Shown: positions 1 to 6,091, counted from the first letter of the stretch. The stretch is 8,893 nucleotides of DNA from Mesorhizobium sp. (GCA_030698645.1 JAUYMV010000497.1:1-8893), one strand, 5' to 3'. Made by a program: numbers and translations. Notes: generated by a model not told the origin, from the sequence alone.

Positions 1-58
1 TCGTTAATTTGAGGATATTTTACGGGAAAAATAAACCTGATTTTCTGACATAAATAAT
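1..58. other. AT-rich segment abutting a truncated gene
   Basis: These 58 bases are about 25% GC, against well over 60% in the rest of the window. No coding frame is evident, and TAA at 51-53 is in frame with the EF-G-like gene that follows. Homology to EF-G begins sharply at about position 60, so this is a junction rather than a normal intergenic region. Possible sources are the edge of a mobile element or rearrangement, or a chimeric contig end. Nothing visible (terminal repeat, transposase remnant, target duplication) decides between them. Confidence 0.5.
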
Positions 59-59
59 T

Positions 60-539
60 ATCCAGTCGGTCGAAACAGGCGTGCGCGACTATCTGCGGTG
101 CGGGCCGCTCGGCTTCCATGTCGTCGACCTGGCGGTCAACCTGTCGGACGGCTCCTACCACAATGTCGACTCCTCCGACATGGCGTTCCAGATGGCGGCC
201 AAGCTCGCCATGAAGGAAGGCATGGCGGCCTGCGGGCCGGTGCTGCTCGAACCGATCATGAAGGTCGAGATTTACACGCCGTCGGACGCCACCGCCCGCG
301 TCACCGCGCTGGTGCCGCAACGCCGCGGCCAGATCCTCGGCTATGACGCGCGCGAAGGCTGGCCGGGCTGGGACGTCGTCGAGGCGACCATGCCGCAGGC
401 CGAGATCGGCACGCTGATCGTCGAATTGCGCTCGGCGACGGCCGGCGTCGCGACCTATCGCGCGCGCTTCGACCACATGGAGGAACTGACCGGGCGGCTG
501 GCCGACGAGGTCATGAGCGGCCACGGCAAGGCGGCATAG
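60..539 (+). CDS. EF-G-like GTPase, C-terminal fragment (5' truncated)
   Basis: The frame encodes domains IV and V of a translation elongation factor G-like protein, of the ~650-690 aa alphaproteobacterial paralogue type. It reads in from IQSVETGVRDYL at position 60, which matches the family's (F)IPSVExGVRDYL segment. Domain IV follows, with the GPLGFHVVDL and DGSYHNVDSSDMAF motifs, and then the domain V (EFG_C) fold with LLEPIMKVEI, RRGQILGYD and ATMPQAEIG. The GTP-binding domain and domains II-III are absent. The upstream frame is closed by TAA at 51-53, inside AT-rich DNA. A GTG at 81 could formally start a 152-aa product, but it lies inside conserved domain IV, so this is a truncated gene or pseudogene, or an assembly-edge artefact. 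The stop is TAG at 537-539. The family assignment is confident; whether anything is translated is doubtful. Confidence 0.8.
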   Translation: MQSVETGVRDYLRCGPLGFHVVDLAVNLSDGSYHNVDSSDMAFQMAAKLAMKEGMAACGPVLLEPIMKVEIYTPSDATARVTALVPQRRGQILGYDAREGWPGWDVVEATMPQAEIGTLIVELRSATAGVATYRARFDHMEELTGRLADEVMSGHGKAA

Positions 540-558
540 GCAGGCCCAGCCCAGGCAC

Positions 559-589
559 AAAAAAACCCGGATCGATGAGGACCCGGGTT
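559..589 (-). terminator. Intrinsic terminator of the small RNA
   Basis: A 7-bp stem, AACCCGG/CCGGGUU (583-589 with 564-570), has a 12-nt loop and is followed on the minus strand by an uninterrupted run of seven T's (565-559). The orientation shows it ends the minus-strand small RNA. On the plus strand the same hairpin is followed only by GAGTTTG, so it would be a poor terminator for the EF-G-like fragment. Confidence 0.85.
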
Positions 590-675
590 GAGTTTGAAGG
601 AGTTGCCGTTTCCGGCGAACCTCCAGAGGGGAACACTCAAGAGCGCTAATGGGAGGAGAACGCGCTCAGGAGCTG
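559..675 (-). ncRNA. abcR: AbcR/NfeR1-type trans-acting small RNA
   Basis: The minus strand shows a complete sRNA of about 117 nt. Hairpin 1 has a GAGCGC/GCGCUC stem (662-667 with 641-646), and its loop displays CUCCUCCC (complement of 651-658), a strong anti-Shine-Dalgarno sequence. Hairpin 2 is closed by GCCG-GAAA-CGGC, with flanking GGAG/CUCC pairs (about 600-625). Hairpin 3 is an intrinsic terminator (583-589 with 564-570) followed by seven U's. This architecture and length are those of the Rhizobiales alpha-r15 (AbcR) and alpha-r14 (NfeR1) families, which are Hfq-associated RNAs that repress ABC-transporter mRNAs by masking ribosome binding sites. Lying just downstream of an lsrB/vtlR gene, as I recall for abcR2 beside vtlR in Brucella, favours AbcR. 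I see only one copy, not the tandem pair of Sinorhizobium and Agrobacterium. Assignment to AbcR rather than NfeR1 is inference. Confidence 0.78.
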
Positions 676-680
676 TTCGT

Positions 681-709
681 CATATGGGTTGACCTTGCCG
701 AAAGAACAA
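681..709 (-). promoter_or_regulatory. Candidate sigma-70 promoter of the small RNA
   Basis: Reading the minus strand, a -35 element (C)TTGTTC at 709-704 and a -10 element CATATG at 686-681 are separated by exactly 17 bp. This fits the rhizobial housekeeping pattern CTTGAC-N17-CTATAT moderately well. Transcription would start near 675, giving an RNA of about 117 nt that begins just before hairpin 1. The consistency of spacing, start and terminator supports the call; the hexamers themselves are imperfect. Confidence 0.6.
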
Positions 710-730
710 GCACACGCGCGCACGTCTCCT

Positions 731-813
731 ATGCAAAAACGCATGGATGCAGCAAATGCTGGACTTTTGGGCGTCCTGGTCCAATCTGTATGCAACTTCT
801 GCACCTAGATGCA
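731..813. promoter_or_regulatory. Cluster of TGCA-type inverted repeats upstream of the sRNA
   Basis: Three short dyads sit between the sRNA promoter and the end of lsrB: ATGC-N6-GCAT (731-744), CAGCA-AA-TGCTG (750-761) and TGCA-N5-TGCA (791-803). A further TGCA lies at 810-813. The first is centred near -62 of the predicted sRNA start, where a LysR-type activator normally contacts DNA. The third has the T-N11-A form typical of LysR-type boxes. VtlR/LsrB is known to activate abcR genes in related bacteria, so these are candidate LsrB sites. The dyads are visible in the sequence; the binding protein is inferred. Confidence 0.45.
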
Positions 814-872
814 CCGTTTCGGCACAGTTTTCGATGCGTGTTTTGCTTGCGGCGCGAAAGTTCAGCGCCGGC

Positions 873-1769
873 CTAAAACACCCAGCCGCGCGCCTTGGCA
901 ATCAGGAAATCGCGGAATACCTGCAGCTTCACCTGGTTCTTCATCGCGTCCGGATAGCAGAAATAGGTGTCGAAGGACGGCACCTCGGTGTCCGGCAGGA
1001 TCTGCACCAGGCCGGCATCCTTGTGCACCACGTAGTCGGGCAGCATGGCGATGCCGGCGCCGCGCTGCACGGCGCGCTTGATCGACAGGATGTCGTTGAT
1101 CTGCAGCGTCGCGCTGCGCCGCGACCCGTCCGTACGCCCCGCGATCTCCAGCCAGTTGACGTCGTTGATGTGCATCGGGATGGGCTCGCCGAAGGTGACG
1201 ATGCGATGGTTGTCGAGGTCGGCGATGGAGGCGGGCTTGCCGTGCTTCTCGATATAGGCGGGCGCCGCATAGATGTGGAAATGCACCGTGAAGATGCGGC
1301 GCTGGATGAGATCGGGCTGCTGCGGCTGGCGCAGCCGGATCGCGCAGTCGGCCTGGCGCATGGTCAGGTCGAGTTCTTCGTTGGCGAGCAGGAGCTGCAG
1401 CTGGATGTCGGGATAGAGCTCGAGGAATTCGGGCACCCGGTCGGTCAGCCAGCCGGCGCCGAGGCCGACCGTGGTGGTCACCCGCAGCGGGCCGGACGGC
1501 CGGTCCTTGGTCTCGGTCAGCCGCGACTTGACGCTTTCGAGCTTCATCAGCACGTCATGCGCCGTGCGAAAAAGCATCTCGCCCTGTTCGGTCAGCACCA
1601 GGCCGCGCGCGTGGCGATGGAACAGCGCCACGCCGACATCGTGCTCCAGCGCGCTGACCTGGCGCGAGATCGCGGATTGCGACAGCCGCAGCTTCTCGGC
1701 CGCGTGCGTGAACGATCCCGCTTCGGCCGCGGCATGGAAGACCCGCAGCTTGTCCCAGTCGAGTGACAT
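873..1769 (-). CDS. lsrB: LysR-type transcriptional regulator LsrB/VtlR
   Basis: This is a full-length LysR-type regulator of 298 aa, the usual size. The N-terminal winged helix-turn-helix occupies about residues 5-64, with the FHAAAEAGSFTHAAEKL and LSQSAISRQVSALE signatures. The effector-binding domain spans about 93-295. I recognise it as the LsrB (Sinorhizobium) / VtlR (Brucella, Agrobacterium) orthologue from its start MSLDWDKLRVFHAAAEAGSF and from RQADCAIRLRQPQQ. That family controls abcR small RNAs, LPS and oxidative-stress genes and host interaction. Start ATG at 1769 is preceded by GAGGGGA at good spacing. It lies 61 bp after trxB on the same strand, so the two are probably cotranscribed, and the sRNA lies beyond its 3' end. 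Only two cysteines are present (142 and 271). From memory, S. meliloti LsrB senses redox with Cys146, 172 and 238; by alignment by eye only the first appears retained here (Cys142). Confidence 0.93.
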   Translation of the reverse strand: MSLDWDKLRVFHAAAEAGSFTHAAEKLRLSQSAISRQVSALEHDVGVALFHRHARGLVLTEQGEMLFRTAHDVLMKLESVKSRLTETKDRPSGPLRVTTTVGLGAGWLTDRVPEFLELYPDIQLQLLLANEELDLTMRQADCAIRLRQPQQPDLIQRRIFTVHFHIYAAPAYIEKHGKPASIADLDNHRIVTFGEPIPMHINDVNWLEIAGRTDGSRRSATLQINDILSIKRAVQRGAGIAMLPDYVVHKDAGLVQILPDTEVPSFDTYFCYPDAMKNQVKLQVFRDFLIAKARGWVF

Positions 1770-1830
1770 GTGTTCCCCTCGGTTCCCGGTTGCGTCCGGT
1801 CTTCCGTTTTTTCGCAGCCTTCGCTTTAGC

Positions 1831-2805
1831 CTATTCCGCCGCCTCCCGGTGCGATTCCATTTCGGCCAGGTATTTTTCCGCTTCGAGCGCCGCCATGCAG
1901 CCGAGGCCGGCCGCCGTCACCGCCTGCCGGAAGACGTCGTCGGCAACGTCGCCGGCGGCGAAGACGCCCGCCACGTCGGTCCGCGTCGAGCCCGGCTGCG
2001 TCCACAGATAGCCGTTCGGCTTCTGCTTCAGCTTGCCGACGAACAGCGAAACCGCCGGCGCGTGGCCGATGGCGACGAACACGCCGTCGGTCGGGATTTC
2101 CGTCACGACGCCGGTCTTGGCGTTCTTGACCCGGATGCCGGTGACCGAGGGCGGCATCGGCTTCTGCGCCGGAATGCCGGTGATCTCGTCGACGATGCTG
2201 TCCCACAGCACCGTGACGTTCTCCTTGCGGAACAGGCGCTCCTGCAGGATGCGCTCGGAGCGGAACTCGCCGCGGCGGTGGATGACCGTGACGCTCCGGG
2301 CGATGTTGGACAGGTAGAGCGCTTCCTCGACGGCCGAATTGCCGCCGCCGATGACGACGACGTCCTTGTTGCGATAGAAGAAGCCGTCGCAGGTCGCGCA
2401 GGCCGACACGCCAAACCCCTTGAAGGTCTCCTCGCTCGGAATGCCGAGCCACTTGGCCTGCGCGCCCGTCGCCACGATGACCGCGTCGGCGGTGAAGACG
2501 GCGCCGGAATCGCAAGTCAGCCGGAACGGCCGGCTCGACATGTCGACATCGGTGACCAGGTCGCTGACGATTTCGGCGCCGACATGCTCGGCCTGCTTCA
2601 GCATCTGCTCCATCAGCCACGGACCCTGGATCGGCTCGGCGAAGCCCGGATAGTTTTCCACGTCGGTGGTGATCATCAACTGGCCGCCCTGCTCCATGCC
2701 GGCGATCAGGATCGGCTTCAGCATGGCGCGGGCGGCATAGATCGCGGCGGTATAGCCGGCCGGGCCGGAACCGATGATGATGACGGGGGCGTGTCGTGCG
2801 GACAT
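1831..2805 (-). CDS. trxB: Thioredoxin-disulfide reductase
   Basis: TrxB is the cytoplasmic flavoenzyme that passes electrons from NADPH through FAD and a redox-active disulfide to thioredoxin. The 324-aa protein has the usual length and parts in order. An FAD-binding GSGPAG sits at 12-17, and the active-site CATC at 136-139 within ACATCDGFF. The NADPH-binding GGGNSAVEEA lies at 153-162 with HRR at 176-178, and the second FAD motif VFAAGDV at 281-287. Start ATG at 2805 is chosen because GGAAGG lies just upstream and because the protein then begins MSARHAPVIIIGSG, as in the family. ATG at 2820 and longer frames add non-conserved residues. The gene is the first of a probable trxB-lsrB unit and is transcribed away from the lrp gene. 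No key residue is missing. Confidence 0.97.
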   Translation of the reverse strand: MSARHAPVIIIGSGPAGYTAAIYAARAMLKPILIAGMEQGGQLMITTDVENYPGFAEPIQGPWLMEQMLKQAEHVGAEIVSDLVTDVDMSSRPFRLTCDSGAVFTADAVIVATGAQAKWLGIPSEETFKGFGVSACATCDGFFYRNKDVVVIGGGNSAVEEALYLSNIARSVTVIHRRGEFRSERILQERLFRKENVTVLWDSIVDEITGIPAQKPMPPSVTGIRVKNAKTGVVTEIPTDGVFVAIGHAPAVSLFVGKLKQKPNGYLWTQPGSTRTDVAGVFAAGDVADDVFRQAVTAAGLGCMAALEAEKYLAEMESHREAAE

Positions 2806-2879
2806 GGTCGGGCCTTCCATGGACTTCGGCCGGGCACAACCGCGCCCCTGCCGGCGCGGCATCCCGCGCGAACGCCCTG

Positions 2880-2908
2880 ATGTAAGGATTCCGCATGGCG
2901 TTGCGCAA
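2880..2908 (-). promoter_or_regulatory. Candidate trxB promoter
   Basis: On the minus strand, TTGCGC (2908-2903) and TTACAT (2885-2880) are separated by 17 bp, giving a plausible sigma-70 promoter about 70 bp upstream of the trxB start. The -35 element is embedded in the palindrome TTGCGCAA. A protein bound to that palindrome would therefore compete with RNA polymerase. Confidence 0.45.
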
Positions 2909-2928
2909 GGCCGAAGCGCGCTTGCGCA
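2901..2928. repeat. Paired TTGCGCA elements in the trxB/lrp divergent region
   Basis: A perfect 8-bp palindrome TTGCGCAA (2901-2908) and a second TTGCGCA (2922-2928) start 21 bp apart, or two helical turns, so both face the same side of the DNA. They lie between the divergent trxB and lrp genes. Lrp-family proteins often bind arrays phased by whole turns and regulate their own gene, so an Lrp operator is a reasonable guess. No clear promoter for lrp itself was recognised in 2929-3055. Confidence 0.4.
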
Positions 2929-3055
2929 CAGGCGCGAATGCCGTCATCCCTCGCCGACATCAATGGGGAAACCTTCTTTCGCGGTCGGCGCGTTTCGCGT
3001 AACTTTATTGCGCCGACGCCGGATTCGAATGCACAAACGGGGATTTTCCAGAACC

Positions 3056-3541
3056 ATGACGCTGAAAGCCGACCTCGACGCCATAGACTGGAAGATCCTC
3101 CGGGAACTCCAGGCAGACGGACGCATGACCAATGTCGAACTGTCGAGCCGGGTCGGCATCTCCGCGCCGCCCTGTCTGCGGCGCGTCAAGCGGCTCGAGG
3201 AGGCCGGCATCATCCGCGGCTATCGCGCGCTCATCAACGCGCCGGCGCTCGGTCTTAACGTGGTCGCCTTCTGCCTCGTCGGCCTCAACCACCAGTCCGA
3301 CGCCGAACTGCGCCAGTTCTCGGAGCGCACGCGCGGCTGGCCGCTGGTGCGGCAGGCGTGGATGGTGTCGGGCGAGTCGGACTTCCTGCTGCACTGCGTG
3401 GCGCCTGATCTCGGCACCTTTCAGACCTTCGTCATCGAGGAACTGACCTCGACGCCGAACGTCGACACGGTGCGCACGGCGCTGACCATCCGCCAGGTCA
3501 AGGACGAAGGCGTGGCGGATATCGCCGAAGCCGGGCGCTGA
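3056..3541 (+). CDS. lrp: Lrp/AsnC family transcriptional regulator
   Basis: The 161-aa protein is a standard Lrp/AsnC (feast/famine) regulator. The N-terminal helix-turn-helix spans about residues 5-60, with LDAIDWKILRELQADGRMTNVELSSRVGIS and the hallmark PPCLRRVKRLEEAGII. An alpha-beta RAM domain (about 68-147), which binds amino-acid effectors and drives oligomerisation, includes VSGESDFLL and TVRTALTIRQVK. ATG at 3056 is preferred because the protein then begins MTLKADLDAID, as rhizobial orthologues do. An in-frame ATG at 3029 would add nine non-conserved residues. A GGGGA at 3039-3043 is the only, rather distant, ribosome-site candidate. The gene is divergent from trxB, an arrangement I recall from Sinorhizobium, so orthology to that Lrp is likely. 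The regulon cannot be read from the sequence. Confidence 0.92.
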   Translation: MTLKADLDAIDWKILRELQADGRMTNVELSSRVGISAPPCLRRVKRLEEAGIIRGYRALINAPALGLNVVAFCLVGLNHQSDAELRQFSERTRGWPLVRQAWMVSGESDFLLHCVAPDLGTFQTFVIEELTSTPNVDTVRTALTIRQVKDEGVADIAEAGR

Positions 3542-3574
3542 GCCGCGTATCGTTCGCCTTTCGCATCGCCTGGC

Positions 3575-3603
3575 GGAACCGCGCCGGTCGCGGGGCCGGT
3601 TCC
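3575..3603. other. Inverted repeat downstream of lrp
   Basis: GGAACCG (3575-3581) pairs perfectly with CGGTTCC (3597-3603) across a 15-nt GC-rich loop, starting 33 bp after the lrp stop. No T-run follows on either strand, so it is not a canonical intrinsic terminator, though it could still end or stabilise the lrp transcript. In the remaining 168 bp before the methyltransferase gene I see no convincing promoter. Confidence 0.35.
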
Positions 3604-3771
3604 TCTCGGCAAGGCGCAGCCAGGTTTGCTACTAGACCAAAATGGACCGCGCCTCCACCCTCGGCCGGCGTCTCCGTCTTGCGCCAGGATGGTCGAGACA
3701 ATACGGTGCCGCGCGCCTGCGGGCCGCAACGGCAGTGCCAGCGGCGGCGCGCAATCTCGACAGGGGCGACG

Positions 3772-4623
3772 ATGGACCAGAAGACACGACCCGTCAGCAG
3801 CGACGAACACGCGCGCGTGGACGCCGACGAACATCTGCCTTTCGGTCACTTCGCCCCCAACGCATGGCAGCGCGCCCTGATATCGCTGGCCGCCCGGAGC
3901 TTCCTTCGCCGCGGCGAATTCCGTCACCTGACCACCGGCATCATCATGGGATCGTCGGGCAAGCCGATCGACGTCCACTTTCGCGGCTGCGCCTATCGCC
4001 TGCGCGGCCGCAACAATCTCATCGAACTCGGCCTGCTGCTCAACCCCGGATACAACGCAACCGACATCGACTTCCTGCTCGACGGCGGCAAGCCGGGCGA
4101 CGTCTTCGTCGATATCGGCTCCAACATCGGGCTCTACGCCCTGCCGATGGCCAGGCGCGCGGGCGCGTCGGGTCGCGTGGTCGCCATCGACGCCAACCCG
4201 CTGATGGCGCGGCGCCTGGCCTGGAACGCAACGGCCTCCGGGCTCGACAATGTGGCCATCTTTGCCTGCGCGGTCGCCGATCGCGAGGGCAGTGGCTCCC
4301 TCAATATCCGCAAGAACGACGTCGCCATCGTTTCGGTCGAGGAAGAGGCCGGCGGCTCGGTGCCCATCCGCACGCTGGCGTCGATCCTGGACGAGGCCAA
4401 GGTTCAACACATCCACGGTCTCAAGATCGACATCGAGGGACACGAGGACAAGGCGCTGGCGCCGTTCATCGCATCGGCGGCCGAGCAGCGTCTGCCGAAG
4501 CGCATCGTCATCGAGCGGCCGCCCGGAAACGCCGACTATCCGGCCTGCGCCTCCGCCTTCGCGGCGCGCGGTTATCGCCTCGCCGGCCGCTCGCGCAACA
4601 ATTCGTTCTACCTGCGGGACTGA
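3772..4623 (+). CDS. FkbM-family SAM-dependent methyltransferase (first copy)
   Basis: FkbM-family enzymes are S-adenosylmethionine-dependent O-methyltransferases that often modify sugars of surface polysaccharides or polyketides. The 283-aa protein has the class I fold motifs: FVDIGSNIGLYAL at 112-124 (SAM-binding loop), VVAIDANP at 136-143 (ribose-binding acidic strand end) and the family signature LKIDIEGHEDKAL at 217-229. An N-terminal extension of about 90 residues precedes the catalytic domain. No signal peptide or membrane segment is evident, so it should act in the cytoplasm. Start ATG at 3772 has AGGGG five bases upstream; an upstream in-frame ATG at 3679 would add low-complexity Arg/Gln residues and is rejected. 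It lies 78 bp before a sulfotransferase gene on the same strand, so the two probably act on the same glycan. The substrate cannot be named. Confidence 0.87.
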   Translation: MDQKTRPVSSDEHARVDADEHLPFGHFAPNAWQRALISLAARSFLRRGEFRHLTTGIIMGSSGKPIDVHFRGCAYRLRGRNNLIELGLLLNPGYNATDIDFLLDGGKPGDVFVDIGSNIGLYALPMARRAGASGRVVAIDANPLMARRLAWNATASGLDNVAIFACAVADREGSGSLNIRKNDVAIVSVEEEAGGSVPIRTLASILDEAKVQHIHGLKIDIEGHEDKALAPFIASAAEQRLPKRIVIERPPGNADYPACASAFAARGYRLAGRSRNNSFYLRD

Positions 4624-4643
4624 TCGATCCGACCGCCACATTT

Positions 4644-4674
4644 CCGCCGCTGACTGATCTCTTTGTCGCGGCGG
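4644..4674 (+). other. Hairpin in the leader of the sulfotransferase gene
   Basis: CCGCCGC (4644-4650) and GCGGCGG (4668-4674) can form a perfect 7-bp stem with a 17-nt loop in the 78-bp gap between the two plus-strand genes. There is no T-run, so it is not a normal terminator. It ends 17 bases before the GGAAGG ribosome site, and it may be an mRNA stability or processing element, or chance in GC-rich DNA. Confidence 0.25.
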
Positions 4675-4701
4675 GGAGCGTGGGATGAGTCGGAAGGTCT
4701 C

Positions 4702-5337
4702 ATGCTTCTATCCATTGAAAAGCGCTTTGTTTTCGTTCACATCCCCAAAACCGCCGGCCAGTCGATCTCGGCGGCGCTGGCGCCCTGGGCGGTGAAGACC
4801 GAGAAGACACAGTTCCGGCGCCTGCTGTCGCATCTGCCGGTCCGCGAGGACCCCACGCACGCCTGGCCGCGCCCGCACGGCACCGCCAGATGGCTCCGGC
4901 ACAAGCTCCCCGCCGACATGTTCGACAGCTATTTCAAGTTCGCCGTCGTCCGCAACCAGTTCGATTTCCTCGTGTCGTATTTTCACTATCTGCGCCAGAA
5001 CGAAACCAGTCGCAGGCACGCCGACGCGCTGCGATGGAGCTTTTCCGAATTTCTCGGCTACATCGGCCGCAAGAACCGCACGAACAGCGTCAGCCAGCTT
5101 TCGTGGATCACCGACGCGAAGGGCGGCATGCTGGTCGACGACCTGCTGCGCTTCGAGCGACTGGACGAGGATTTTGCCCGCGTTCTGGACCGTATCGGCC
5201 TAGGCGGCGCCATCGCGCTGCCGCACGTCAACCGTACGCAGCGGAAAGACTACCGCGACTATTACACCGCAAGAGACCGCAAGCTGGTCGAGACGATGTT
5301 CGCCGACGATCTGCGGACGCTCGACTACAGTTTCTGA
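4702..5337 (+). CDS. Sulfotransferase family protein (Sulfotransfer_2 type)
   Basis: The protein of 211 aa resembles small bacterial PAPS-dependent carbohydrate sulfotransferases. Near its N-terminus, FVFVHIPKTAGQSI (9-22) is the loop binding the 5'-phosphosulfate of PAPS. The segment FAVVRNQFDFLVSYFHYL (80-97) matches the 3'-phosphate-binding VRxPxxRxxSxYxY block, here with Asn-Gln-Phe in place of the usual Pro-Trp/Phe-Asp. The invariant Arg (84) and Ser (92) are kept. It has no signal peptide or membrane helix, so it is presumably cytoplasmic and acts on a nucleotide- or lipid-linked glycan. ATG at 4702 has GGAAGG at ideal spacing and gives the expected start right before the PAPS loop. It follows an FkbM methyltransferase gene and ends 13 bp from the convergent second FkbM gene. 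Sulfation of LPS or another surface polysaccharide is the likely role; the exact substrate is unknown. Confidence 0.8.
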   Translation: MLLSIEKRFVFVHIPKTAGQSISAALAPWAVKTEKTQFRRLLSHLPVREDPTHAWPRPHGTARWLRHKLPADMFDSYFKFAVVRNQFDFLVSYFHYLRQNETSRRHADALRWSFSEFLGYIGRKNRTNSVSQLSWITDAKGGMLVDDLLRFERLDEDFARVLDRIGLGGAIALPHVNRTQRKDYRDYYTARDRKLVETMFADDLRTLDYSF

Positions 5338-5350
5338 ACAAGGGCCCGGA

Positions 5351-6091
5351 TCACCGCCTCCGAAGCAGGACGACATCGGCGCGGCGTTCCGCGATCGCCA
5401 GTCCGGCGGCCCCGATGAACGCCATGAGCGACGCCTCGTCGCGTCCGGCGCGGGCATAGTCGCGCGGATGCAGCTCGACGATGGCCAGCGCCACGCGGCG
5501 CAGCGTCTCCGTCTCGCGAGCGAACAGATCGTATTCGGCGCCTTCGATGTCGGCCACCAGCACGAACTCCGTCGGCGCGCCGATCCGGGCATAGAGGGAC
5601 TGCAACGTGACGGCCGGCACCTCGACCATCCTGCCCGCGCCCTGGCCGTCGTCGAGTGCATTCGAATGCACTTCCTCGCCGATGCGGAAACGCGCCACCG
5701 GCGCGTCGTAGAACAGCGCCGCGTTGACCACCTCCGTCCGCCCCGACGCAGCCGGGACGCCGGCATTGCGCGCGCAGGCGTCGATCAGATCGGGGTTCGC
5801 CTCGACGACGAGGTGGCGCGTGTCCGGCGCCAGGCGCGAGCGGATCAGGCCGGAGACCACGCCGAGCGAGCCGCCGAGTTCGATCACCGGCAGGTCGGCC
5901 GGCAGGTGGTCGACGATCATCGCCGCCTCCTCGCGCTCGCACTTGCCGCGAATGAGCGCGTTGAACGCCGACAGGCCGGCTCCCGCTGGAAGCGTCACCG
6001 CGACCCCATGATAGTCGAACACCGGCCCGTTCCGGGCCAGGTGCCGGTTGACCCGTATCCGCCGGAAGAAGTCGCGAAACGCGTTACGCAT
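5351..6091 (-). CDS. FkbM-family SAM-dependent methyltransferase (second copy)
   Basis: This is a 246-aa FkbM-type methyltransferase, clearly different in sequence from the plus-strand copy. The SAM loop is VIELGGSLGVVSGLI (69-83), the acidic strand end is LVVEANP (94-100), and the family signature is LVADIEGAEYDLF (178-190). The usual Lys before Asp in the signature (LKIDxEG) is Ala here. A short basic N-terminus (FRDFFRRIRVNRHLAR) could associate with a phospholipid or polyanionic glycan surface. The start ATG at 6091 lies inside the end of the upstream GT2 gene (shared ATGCGTAA, 8 nt), implying translational coupling, and a GGGGGA lies upstream. It is the last gene of the greA-lpsB operon, and no intrinsic terminator is visible in the 13 bp before the convergent sulfotransferase stop. 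It probably O-methylates a sugar of the LPS core or O-chain. Confidence 0.85.
   Translation of the reverse strand: MRNAFRDFFRRIRVNRHLARNGPVFDYHGVAVTLPAGAGLSAFNALIRGKCEREEAAMIVDHLPADLPVIELGGSLGVVSGLIRSRLAPDTRHLVVEANPDLIDACARNAGVPAASGRTEVVNAALFYDAPVARFRIGEEVHSNALDDGQGAGRMVEVPAVTLQSLYARIGAPTEFVLVADIEGAEYDLFARETETLRRVALAIVELHPRDYARAGRDEASLMAFIGAAGLAIAERRADVVLLRRR

Noticed and set aside
851..869. GGCGC/GCGCC hairpin just after the lsrB stop as a terminator
   Set aside because: The stem is only 5 bp and no T-run follows on the minus strand, so it cannot be called an intrinsic terminator.
747..1766. Long plus-strand open frame of 339 codons opposite lsrB
   Set aside because: It is antisense to a clear full-length LysR-type gene and encodes Arg/His/Gln-rich, low-complexity protein typical of the opposite strand of GC-rich coding DNA.
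1786..1812. CCGG/CCGG pairing followed by TTTTTT on the plus strand between trxB and lsrB
   Set aside because: The stem is too short, it is separated from the T-run, and no plus-strand transcript is expected there.
1471..2880. Long plus-strand open frame of 469 codons across lsrB and trxB
   Set aside because: It spans two real genes on the other strand, has no recognisable domain and the same Arg/Ala/Asp-rich shadow composition.
3679..3771. In-frame upstream start of the first FkbM methyltransferase
   Set aside because: The extra 31 residues are Arg/Gln-rich and not family-like, and the ATG at 3772 has a good AGGGG ribosome site.
3421..4641. Minus-strand open frame of 406 codons opposite the first FkbM gene
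   Set aside because: The plus-strand FkbM and lrp frames have clear motifs and ribosome sites, while this one has no domain and typical antisense composition.
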